64,000 bases of DNA from contig JBOEGS010000001.1 of the NCBI GenBank assembly GCA_050633545.1, positions 434,001 to 498,000 of the forward strand. Direction: 5' to 3'. This DNA is from Litorivita sp050633545. Lineage in GTDB: Bacteria > Pseudomonadota > Alphaproteobacteria > Rhodobacterales > Rhodobacteraceae. The stretch's first letter is position 1, and the number at the start of each line of letters is the position of its first letter. Shown piece after piece: positions 52,433 to 59,307 of the stretch. A program made the translations under genes and the position numbers. The notes under the pieces are model-generated. The model ran no database searches. It saw only the letters and a list, made by a program, of their open reading frames with translations, and was not told the origin of the DNA.

Positions 52433-52462
52433 ATTTAATTGGGGAAACAACGATTCTGTCAA
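52433..52462 (-). promoter_or_regulatory. sigma-70-like promoter of the VPLPA-CTERM gene
   Basis: On the minus strand a perfect TTGACA (52462-52457) is followed after 18 bases by TTAAAT (52438-52433). The distance to the start codon leaves a 5' leader of about 30 bases. The -10 is moderate. Confidence 0.55.
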
Positions 52463-52602
52463 GCTGTGCCGCGCGCTGCGCCCCCCGCGCGCGCCGATTG
52501 AAACATCCGCCAAAATGCGCCATAACAGCGGGGAGGATATGAATTGCGGGTGAGACATCGGGCACAAAGCCCGCGCCGCCGCAATCAACGGAGCGATGTG
52601 AT

Positions 52603-52917
52603 ATGATGAAACGCCTGTTGCAAGTGGCGCTATTGGCGGTGTTTTTGACGCCGACGCTGGCGCAGATGGCCGAGGCCGGACCCGTGGGCCGCGCTTGCCT
52701 TTCCAGCCCGCGCAAAGCCAAATCCCTGCGCCTGTGCGCCTGTATCGACAGCGTGGCGCGCCAAAGCCTGAGCCGCGGCGATCAACGCCTCGCGGCCAAG
52801 TTTTTCCGCAAGCCCCAGCGCGCCCAAGACATCCGCCAATCGGATGCGCGCCACCACGAGGCGTTTTGGCGAAAATACAAAGCCTTCGGTCAAAGGGTCG
52901 AGGCCTCCTGCGGCTAG
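52603..52917 (+). CDS. small secreted basic protein
   Basis: A 104-residue protein with a signal peptide (MMKRLLQVALLAVFLTPTLAQMAEA). The mature part is basic and Arg/Lys-rich (KSLRLCACIDSVARQSL, AAKFFRKPQRAQDIRQ) with four Cys (RACLSSP, CAC, EASC), able to form two disulfides. No known domain was recognised. It is divergent from the VPLPA-CTERM gene with a shared 206-bp upstream region, but the two are not obviously related. Confidence 0.7.
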   Translation: MMKRLLQVALLAVFLTPTLAQMAEAGPVGRACLSSPRKAKSLRLCACIDSVARQSLSRGDQRLAAKFFRKPQRAQDIRQSDARHHEAFWRKYKAFGQRVEASCG

Positions 52918-53026
52918 GCCCCCGATCTCTACGCGCGCTTGACCTTGCCTTCGGGGCGGCCTCTTGCGCCTGCCTCATGTGAGGGCTGCGCGCCGCGCGG
53001 TTCCCGCCCCAAGGCGGCCTGCCGCG

Positions 53027-53482
53027 CTAAACCCGCCCCGCTTGCACGGCGCGCAGCAATCCGCGCGCGGCCTCTTCAATCAGGTCCAGCGCCCCGTCAA
53101 AATCGCGGGTGTAATAGGGGTCTGGCACCTGCGCGACACCCAAAGCGGGGGCAAAATCCATCATCAAATGGATCGGCTGGTCGTTGCCCTCGGGGCGCAG
53201 ACGCTCCATATCGGCGCGGTTCTTGTCATCCATCGCGACGAGCAGATCAAAGGCGTCGAAATCACGCGCCGTAAACTGCCGCGCCCTGAGCGGGGCCAGA
53301 TCGACGCCGCGCGCAAGGGCCGCCGCCCGCATCGGCCCGTAGGGCGGCTCGCCCACATGCCAGTCGCCGGTGCCGGCGCTGTCGATCCGCAGAGGCGCGG
53401 GCGCAAGGGCGCGAAACACCCCTTCGGCGGCGGGCGAGCGGCAGATATTGCCAAGACAGACAAACAAAATATCGCGTTGCAT
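53027..53482 (-). CDS. low-molecular-weight protein-tyrosine phosphatase
   Basis: A 151-residue phosphatase. The P-loop CLGNICRSP (Cys9, Arg15) is near the N-terminus after MQRDILFV, and the acid Asp is in DPYYTRDFDGALDLI. The length matches the class (145-160). The start at 53482 opens directly before the conserved strand; the long frame upstream is a shadow of the sirtuin gene on the other strand. It is divergent from cobB with a 96-bp gap. Targets could be protein-tyrosine kinases of exopolysaccharide synthesis; none is in the window. Confidence 0.93.
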   Translation of the reverse strand: MQRDILFVCLGNICRSPAAEGVFRALAPAPLRIDSAGTGDWHVGEPPYGPMRAAALARGVDLAPLRARQFTARDFDAFDLLVAMDDKNRADMERLRPEGNDQPIHLMMDFAPALGVAQVPDPYYTRDFDGALDLIEEAARGLLRAVQAGRV

Positions 53483-53578
53483 CAACGGGGTCCTTGAGAT
53501 CGTATAGGCGCGAAAAATACCCGTGCCCGCCCCCGCCGCAATGCAAAACAGGGCCGTCATGTCAAAACAGGAGCCATC

Positions 53579-54274
53579 ATGCGAAAAATCGTGATCCTCA
53601 CCGGCGCTGGTATCTCTGCCGAAAGCGGGCTTGGCACGTTTCGCGACGAAGGCGGGCTTTGGGCGCGCCACCGCATCGAAGACGTGGCCACGCCCGAAGG
53701 CTTTGCCCGCGATCCGGCCTTGGTGCAGGGGTTCTACAACGCGCGGCGCGTGCAAGCCGCCGCCGCCACGCCAAACGCGGCGCATCACGCGCTGGCGCGG
53801 CTGGAGGCGGAATTTGGCGGCGCGGTGGTGATCGTGACCCAAAATGTCGACGCCCTGCACGAGGCCGCCGGAAGCCGCGCGGTGATCCATATGCACGGCA
53901 CATTGGCGGGGGCGCTTTGCGCGGATTGCGGGCATCGATGGGATGCGCCGCCGGAAATGGCGCCCGCCCATGCCTGCCCCGCCTGCGCCATGCCTGCCGC
54001 GCGGCCCGATGTGGTGTGGTTTGGCGAAATGCCCTATTTCATGGAGGACATCTGGACCCATCTTGAAGAGGCGGATCTCTTCGTCTCGATCGGCACCTCG
54101 GGCAATGTCTACCCCGCCGCCGCCTTTGCCCAGCATGCGATGCGCGCGGGGGCCGATACGCTTGAACTCAATCTCGAACCCTCGGTCAATGCGCGCGATT
54201 TTGCGCAGGCCCGCCATGGCAAGGCCAGCGAGATCGTGCCGCAATGGGTGCAAGAAATATTGGCCCGCGCCTGA
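53579..54274 (+). CDS. cobB: NAD-dependent protein deacylase (sirtuin, class III)
   Basis: A 231-residue sirtuin. NAD-binding motif TGAGISAESGLGTFRDEGG, the catalytic TQNVDALHEAAG with HMHGTL, and a zinc site with two Cys pairs (CADC and CPAC). The Tyr-x-x-Arg pair (FYNARR, about residues 50-54) marks the CobB/SIRT5 group that accepts succinyl- and malonyl-lysine. It removes acyl groups from metabolic enzymes such as acetyl/propionyl-CoA synthetase, and prpE is in this window. The length matches E. coli CobB short form. Confidence 0.95.
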   Translation: MRKIVILTGAGISAESGLGTFRDEGGLWARHRIEDVATPEGFARDPALVQGFYNARRVQAAAATPNAAHHALARLEAEFGGAVVIVTQNVDALHEAAGSRAVIHMHGTLAGALCADCGHRWDAPPEMAPAHACPACAMPAARPDVVWFGEMPYFMEDIWTHLEEADLFVSIGTSGNVYPAAAFAQHAMRAGADTLELNLEPSVNARDFAQARHGKASEIVPQWVQEILARA

Positions 54275-54370
54275 CCGCGCGCACGCCGCGACCACGGCAC
54301 AGGCCGTCACCCGCAAGGCCAAGGGCAAGCCTCCCGCGCGCGCCCTGTGGACGGCGCGCGCGGGGCAGGG

Positions 54371-54886
54371 TCAATTCGACATTTTGGAGTGATCCATCTT
54401 GCCGTGCTGCATCCCGTGCATCGGTTTGCGCTCCAGATCGACAGGCACCTCGACGGCCACTTCGCCCGCCTTTTCAAACACCAATGTGATCGGGATCATT
54501 TCGCCCTGCACCATCGGCGCGGTCAGCCCCAAGAACATCACATGATGCCCGCCGCGTGCCAGCGGCAGGGCCGTATCGGCGGGGATCGCGAAGCCCTCGT
54601 TCACATGGATCATCCGCATCACGCCATTGGCGTCCTCGCTATGGGTGTGCAATTCGGTGCGCTCGGCAGCCTGCGATCGCACATCGATCAAACGGTCATC
54701 GGTGCCGCTGGTGTTTTCGATCATCATGAAGGCCGCGCCGGAGGTCGACATGCGGGCCGAGGCGCGCGCATAAGGATCATGCACCATCATGCCCTCGGCA
54801 AAAGCAGGCGACGAGAGGGCCGACAGGGACAGCGCAGACAGGGACAGGGCAAGCGCGCCCGCGAAAAGGGTAGGTTTGAAAGACAT
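54371..54886 (-). CDS. periplasmic copper chaperone PCu(A)C family
   Basis: A 171-residue exported protein with signal peptide (MSFKPTLFAGALALSLS.., cleavage near AFA-EG). It contains the PCu(A)C core: ELHTHSED, GVMRM and GGHHVMFLGL, giving His80/His82, Met90/Met92, His115 and Met117 as likely Cu(I) ligands, plus a Met/His-rich tail (HGMQHGKMDHSKM). PCu(A)C delivers copper to the cytochrome oxidase CuA site. The ATG at 54886 follows AAGGAGA; an overlapping GTG three bases upstream is the alternative. A DUF2946 protein lies upstream on the same strand. Confidence 0.92.
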   Translation of the reverse strand: MSFKPTLFAGALALSLSALSLSALSSPAFAEGMMVHDPYARASARMSTSGAAFMMIENTSGTDDRLIDVRSQAAERTELHTHSEDANGVMRMIHVNEGFAIPADTALPLARGGHHVMFLGLTAPMVQGEMIPITLVFEKAGEVAVEVPVDLERKPMHGMQHGKMDHSKMSN

Positions 54887-55010
54887 CACGTCTCTCCTTT
54901 GTCAAAATATGGCAATTGCAGCGGTCTTGCGGCCATCAGGCCGCAGGCGTGCCCGCACGGGGGCGATCCGACTTGGGGACGTCAAAACAAACGCACCCCG
55001 CGCGCGGCAC

Positions 55011-55364
55011 CTACCCGCGCAGGGGCGGCCCGCGGGCATGGGGGAGCGGCGCGGCGCGCGCATGCACAGCGCTGCGCGCCCGCAGCGGATCGATCTGCTC
55101 GCTGCCCTCGGGCGGGCGCGGCAAAGCCGGCACATCGGCCAGCCCTGCAAAGACCGTCATCGCGCAATCGGGACAAATATGCGGATGCGCCATGGGCTGC
55201 CCGTCGGCATCGGTCAAGACCGTGATCGGCCCCGTGCCGGTGCAAAGGATGATCTGCCCCGCAGGGCCGGAGGCCGCGCGCGCCGAGGCCATGCTATGCC
55301 CCGTCAGGGCAAGCACCAAGGCCATCAGCCCCGCCAGAATCGGTCCTTTGATCACACGTATCAT
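55011..55364 (-). CDS. DUF2946-family exported protein
   Basis: A 117-residue protein. The N-terminal hydrophobic segment (LAGLMALVLALTGHSMA) is a signal or anchor. The mature part has ILCTGTGPITVLTDADGQP and HICPDCAMTV, the Cys-x-x-Cys of the DUF2946 family, which often sits next to copper proteins. It is 124 bases upstream of the PCu(A)C gene on the same strand. A role in copper handling is suggested by context and the Cys pair, not demonstrated. Confidence 0.8.
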   Translation of the reverse strand: MIRVIKGPILAGLMALVLALTGHSMASARAASGPAGQIILCTGTGPITVLTDADGQPMAHPHICPDCAMTVFAGLADVPALPRPPEGSEQIDPLRARSAVHARAAPLPHARGPPLRG

Positions 55365-55450
55365 GCCAACATTCTAGCGCAGGAAGCTTGCGGCGTCATC
55401 GGGGCAAAATGCCTCCCCCGCTGCAAATCGGGCGCGCGCGCCCGAACGGC

Positions 55451-55482
55451 AAAAACCCCGCCACATCGAGGGGCGGGGTTTT
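55451..55482 (-). terminator. terminator of rpmB
   Basis: An 11-bp stem (AAAACCCCGCC / GGCGGGGTTTT) with a 9-base loop ends in a T-run on the minus strand, 43 bases below the rpmB stop. Confidence 0.9.
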
Positions 55483-55524
55483 CAAATCTGTCGATCAAGG
55501 CCTGCGCCCCGATCTTTCCAAGTC

Positions 55525-55815
55525 TCAGGCGCTTGCGGCCTGTGCTTTGGCGATCTCTTTTTTGACTTTCAAAGCCGTTGTCGAAAGCTCGACGTCTTTG
55601 GCTTTTGCAAGGAAGGCGTCCAAGCCGCCACGGTGATCCACCGAGCGCAGCGCGGAGGCCGAGATGCGCAGCTTGACGCCACGACCCAGTGTTTCCGATT
55701 GCAAAGTCACGTCGTTCAGGTTCGGCAAGAACCGGCGACGGGTTTTGTTGTTGGCGTGGCTGACATTGTTGCCAGTCATCGGGCCTTTTCCGGTCAATTC
55801 GCAGCGGCGCGACAT
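55525..55815 (-). CDS. rpmB: ribosomal protein L28 (bL28)
   Basis: A 96-residue protein of the large ribosomal subunit: MSRRCELTGKGPMTGNNVSHANNKTRRRFLPN is the family start (given in part: MSRRCELTGKGP, then SHANNKTRRRFLPN), followed by VKLRISASALRSVDHRGGLDAFL. The alphaproteobacterial length (about 97) matches. It is a lone gene with its own terminator. The Cys of the first zinc-ribbon-like position is present, but the other Cys residues are absent, which is common in C-minus L28. Confidence 0.97.
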   Translation of the reverse strand: MSRRCELTGKGPMTGNNVSHANNKTRRRFLPNLNDVTLQSETLGRGVKLRISASALRSVDHRGGLDAFLAKAKDVELSTTALKVKKEIAKAQAASA

Positions 55816-56251
55816 GTCATCATCCTCGTCATTTCAGCCGGGCGCGGAACGCCCCGATAAACATAAACGGGCACAGCCAGCGGCCGCGCCCAGAATTCCA
55901 TTGGGGGCTAATAGGCCAGCAACACGGCGCCGTCAAGCGCCCTGCCCGCTCTTTACGCGGAAAAAATGGCTTTTCACAGATGCGCGCGCGGCGGGTTTTC
56001 TCGCGCCGGCGCGCGCCGCGGCGGGCCCATGCGGCGCGCGCCCCCCGCGCGCGGGCCGAACGCCAAGCCTTTGGCGGCGAACTGCGCGCGCTTTGGGCTA
56101 TGGACAAAGGCGCGACATCTCCCCTAACCTTCTTATTCGTAAGGATTTGCCGCGCTGCCCTGCGATCTGGCGGGGCGCGCGCCCCGCCCGCCCGTTGCGG
56201 CGCGACATGCGCCCCGTTGCCCGCCCCAAATGCCAAAGGTTTGCCCGCCCC
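55816..56251. other. 436-bp very GC-rich gap before the nitrile hydratase operon
   Basis: The stretch is strongly GC-rich with repeated GCGC clusters and open frames that look like shadows. It should contain divergent promoters for rpmB (minus) and the nitrile hydratase operon (plus). One possible small hairpin, CTTA-TTCG-TAAG (a UUCG-type loop), is at about 56131-56142. I see no gene or RNA. Confidence 0.35.
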
Positions 56252-56920
56252 ATGCCACATGATCACCCCGACCATCACCACGGCGCGCAAGACGCGCAGC
56301 CCAGCACGAGCGGCGCCCCCGCCCATAGCCATCTGCCCTCCGATCCGGCGCTGCGGGTCAAAACGCTCGAGACGATTCTCGTGCAAAAGGGCCTGATCGA
56401 TCCGGCGGCGATCGACACGTTGATCGAGACCTATTCCTCGCGCGTCGGCCCGCAAAACGGGGCCAAAGTCGTGGCGCGCGCGTGGCGCGAGCCTGCCTTT
56501 CGCGCCGCGCTGCTCACCGATGCCACGCCGCTTTTGGCCGATATGGGATTGATCGGGCGGCAGGGCGAGCATGTGGTCGTGGTCGAGAACACGCCGCAGG
56601 TCCATAATATGGTCGTGTGCACCCTGTGCAGCTGCTACCCGTGGAGCCTTCTGGGCATTCCGCCGACATGGTATAAATCCGATGCCTACCGCGCCCGCGC
56701 CGTGCGTGATCCGCGCGCGGTGTTGGCCGAATTCGGCCTTTGCTTGCCCGAGGGCCAATCGGTGCGCGTGTGGGACAGCACCGCCGAGATGCGCTATCTG
56801 GTGCTGCCCATGCGGCCCGAAGCCAGCGCAGGGTTGGACGAGGCAGAGCTTGCCGCATGGGTGACGCGCAACAGTATGATCGGCACGGGTCTGCCCGCCG
56901 CGCCAGAGGAGGCCACATGA
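56252..56920 (+). CDS. nthA: nitrile hydratase alpha subunit, cobalt type
   Basis: A 222-residue metalloenzyme subunit hydrating nitriles to amides. The metal site V-C123-T-L-C126-S-C128 is in MVVCTLCSCYPWSLLG; Thr at position 124 marks the Co-type (Fe-type has Ser). The N-terminus is His-rich (MPHDHPDHHH), unusual and perhaps for cobalt loading. The frame is open far upstream, but 56252 has the normal length and the ATG lies before the acidic, His-rich leader. The stop overlaps the nthB start (ATGA). Relatedness to thiocyanate hydrolase gamma is possible but the operon order fits nitrile hydratase. Confidence 0.93.
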   Translation: MPHDHPDHHHGAQDAQPSTSGAPAHSHLPSDPALRVKTLETILVQKGLIDPAAIDTLIETYSSRVGPQNGAKVVARAWREPAFRAALLTDATPLLADMGLIGRQGEHVVVVENTPQVHNMVVCTLCSCYPWSLLGIPPTWYKSDAYRARAVRDPRAVLAEFGLCLPEGQSVRVWDSTAEMRYLVLPMRPEASAGLDEAELAAWVTRNSMIGTGLPAAPEEAT

Positions 56921-57603
56921 GCCGCATTCACGATATGGGCGGGCGGCTGGGCACCGGCGCGGTCTCCCCCGAGGTGCGCGAGCCGGTGTTCAAGCGCCCG
57001 TGGCATGCCCGCGCCATGGCCATCACGGTTCTGGCCGCCCGTCCGGGGGAATGGACCATCGACACCTCGCGCCATGCGCGCGAGACGCTGGCCCCCGCCG
57101 AATATATGCAGATGGGCTATTACGAAAAATGGCTCGCCGCGCTGACCGATCTTTTGGCCGCGCGCGATATGATCAGCACCGAGGAGTTGGACGCGGGGCG
57201 CGCCTTGGCCCCCGCCGCGCCCGAGCGGGCGGCCAAATGCGTCGCCCCCGCCGAGGTGGCACAGATGCCCGCCGGATCGCCCTATATCCGCCCAAACGGC
57301 CCCGCGCCGCTCTTTGCCATCGGCGCGCGGGTTCGGGCCTTGCGCCCTGCGGTGAACCGCTGCGGCGTGGCGGGCGGGCATACGCGGCTGCCCTCCTATG
57401 CGGCGGGGCATATCGGGCGGGTGGTGATGCGCCACGGCAATCACGTCTTGCCGGACGCCAATGCGCATGGGTTGGGCGAGGCGCCCGAGCCGCTTTATAC
57501 TGTGGTGTTTTGCGCGCGTGACCTTTGGGGCAGTGAGGCGCAGGCGGGCGACGAGGTGACGCTGGACCTGTGGCAAAGCTATCTGGAGGCGGCGGATGGA
57601 TGA
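56917..57603 (+). CDS. nthB: nitrile hydratase beta subunit
   Basis: A 228-residue partner of the alpha subunit. The N-terminus MSRIHDMGGRLGTGAV is the conserved beta start. The C-terminal SH3-like domain shows HTRLPSYAAGHIGRVV and HGNHVLPDANAHGLGEAPEPLYTVVF, all typical. The GAR at about residue 140 begins the second half. It overlaps nthA by four bases and the accessory gene by eight, so the three genes are tightly coupled. The Arg residues that contact the Cys sulfinic groups in the alpha subunit are expected in the N-terminal part. Confidence 0.93.
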   Translation: MSRIHDMGGRLGTGAVSPEVREPVFKRPWHARAMAITVLAARPGEWTIDTSRHARETLAPAEYMQMGYYEKWLAALTDLLAARDMISTEELDAGRALAPAAPERAAKCVAPAEVAQMPAGSPYIRPNGPAPLFAIGARVRALRPAVNRCGVAGGHTRLPSYAAGHIGRVVMRHGNHVLPDANAHGLGEAPEPLYTVVFCARDLWGSEAQAGDEVTLDLWQSYLEAADG

Positions 57604-57931
57604 AGATTTGGCCAAATGCGCAGGAAGCGAGCCGCCCTTTTCCGAGCCTTGGCATGCGCAGATATTTGCGCTGACCCTCACGCTTAGCGAGGCGGGATTG
57701 TTCACATGGGCGGCATGGACCGACGCCTTTGGTGCCACCCTAAAGCGCCACGGTGCTGGCCGTGCCTTGGACGGATCGGCAGATTACTATGCGGCGTGGC
57801 TGGAGACATTGGAGGCGGTTTTGGAAACCTGTGGTCACGTCGGCGCCAAGGAGCGCGCGCAGATCAAAGCGGCGTGGGAGGCGGCCTATCTGGCAACGCC
57901 GCACGGTCAGCCGGTGCATTTGGCGGATTGA
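57596..57931 (+). CDS. nitrile hydratase accessory (activator) protein
   Basis: A 111-residue small protein of the NHase activator group for Co-type enzymes, which brings in cobalt by alpha-subunit exchange. The helical part EPWHAQIFALTLTLSEAGLFTWAAWTDAFG and the end EAAYLATPHGQPV are as in the family. It overlaps nthB by eight bases. No amidase or cobalt transporter gene follows, so the amide product must be handled elsewhere. The gene ends the operon. Confidence 0.87.
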   Translation: MDEDLAKCAGSEPPFSEPWHAQIFALTLTLSEAGLFTWAAWTDAFGATLKRHGAGRALDGSADYYAAWLETLEAVLETCGHVGAKERAQIKAAWEAAYLATPHGQPVHLAD

Positions 57932-58139
57932 GCCGCACCCATGCCCGCGCCCATGCCCATGCCCGCTCCCGCGACGGCGCGTGCGGGTGGGGCGGGATGC
58001 CTCCGGCGGGGATATTTCGGGAAAATGGAACGGGGCGGCGCGGCTGTTCTCAGCTTTTGCGCCGGGCGGGTGGTTAATCCGGTTTTGTGGTTGCCACGTT
58101 TTTAGGTTGTCACGAAGCGCTCATGACACGGGCACCCCA

Positions 58140-59156
58140 CTATTTGTGCAACTGCGCCAGCACCTCTTTGGCGGCGAGGCTGGGGGTTATTTCTCCGGCG
58201 GCAACGCGCGCACCGATCAGGGACATCGTGCCCTTGAGCGGCTCGCGCTCCAGCGCGGCCAAAAGCCCTTGGCGCACCTCTTGGTCGAACCAGTATTCGG
58301 CCTGCGCGGCGCGGCGGGCGTCGAAATGGCCTTGGGCCTTGCGCCAATCGGTGAGGGTTTGCATGTCTTCCCATGCCTGCGTGAGCCCGTCTTCTTGCAG
58401 CGCCGAAACGGTCATCGCTTTGGGAAACCCTTCGGGATCTTGCACCCGTTTGCGCAAAAGCCGCAGCGCGCCGGAATAATCCGAACAGGTGCGCATGGCG
58501 GCGGGTTTGAGATCGCCGTCGGCTTTGTTGATGAGGATCATATCGGCCATTTCCATGATGCCGCGTTTGACGCCTTGCAATTCGTCGCCCCCCGCAGGGG
58601 CGAGCAGCAAGATGAACAGGTCGGAAATTTCCGCCACAACGGTTTCGGATTGTCCGACGCCCACGGTTTCGATCAACACCACGTCAAACCCCGCCGCCTC
58701 GCAAAGCGCCACCGCCTCGCGGGTGCGGCGCGCCACGCCGCCAAGATGGGTCTGGCTCGGCGAGGGGCGGATAAAGGCGCGCGGCTCGCGGCTGAGCCGG
58801 TCCATGCGTGTCTTGTCGCCCAAGATCGAGCCGCCCGAACGCGCCGAGGAGGGATCAACCGCCAGAACCGCCACGCGCAGGCCGTCTTCGGCGCTGGTTT
58901 GCAGGTCCTGCATCGCCATTTTGCCGCCCGTCAGCATCATGCCGAAGCTTTCGATAAAGGTGGATTTGCCCACCCCCGGTGTGCCCGACAGGCCGATGCG
59001 AATGGCGCGGTGATCGCTGCGTTCGCGCAAGATATCCACCAGTTCGGCGGCCTGCGCGCGGTGATCCTCGCGCCCGCTTTCGACCAACGTAATGCCGCGG
59101 GCCAAGGCGCGGCGGTCCTGCGCGATGATCTTTGTGGCCAGATCAGTGATATCCAT
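58140..59156 (-). CDS. meaB: MeaB, G3E-family GTPase for methylmalonyl-CoA mutase
   Basis: A 338-residue GTPase that protects and loads adenosylcobalamin into methylmalonyl-CoA mutase. The P-loop is GLSGTPGVGKST; DPSSARSGGSILGDKTRM and ETVGVGQSE are switch regions; NKADG and SALQEDG complete the G motifs. The start at 59156 has GAGGGGA upstream; the frame to 59687 overlaps hrpB. The mutase gene is not within the window. It links to prpE (propionyl-CoA route). Confidence 0.95.
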   Translation of the reverse strand: MDITDLATKIIAQDRRALARGITLVESGREDHRAQAAELVDILRERSDHRAIRIGLSGTPGVGKSTFIESFGMMLTGGKMAMQDLQTSAEDGLRVAVLAVDPSSARSGGSILGDKTRMDRLSREPRAFIRPSPSQTHLGGVARRTREAVALCEAAGFDVVLIETVGVGQSETVVAEISDLFILLLAPAGGDELQGVKRGIMEMADMILINKADGDLKPAAMRTCSDYSGALRLLRKRVQDPEGFPKAMTVSALQEDGLTQAWEDMQTLTDWRKAQGHFDARRAAQAEYWFDQEVRQGLLAALEREPLKGTMSLIGARVAAGEITPSLAAKEVLAQLHK

Positions 59157-59307
59157 CGGATGCGTCCCCTCATGCGGCCCGCCAAGCACGCGGCGCCGCC
59201 TTTTGCGCGCCTTTTTGCCCTTGGCGGCGGGCAAATGTCCAGAGCCGCCAGTGCCGCAGGGCGCGCCGCCGCTAGACCTTGGCGCGGGGATGGCGGATAA
59301 AGCGCGC

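Noticed and set aside
55664..56251. Upstream extension of nthA (196 codons).
   Set aside because: It is antisense to rpmB and then a GC-rich gap; only the part from 56252 is NHase-like.
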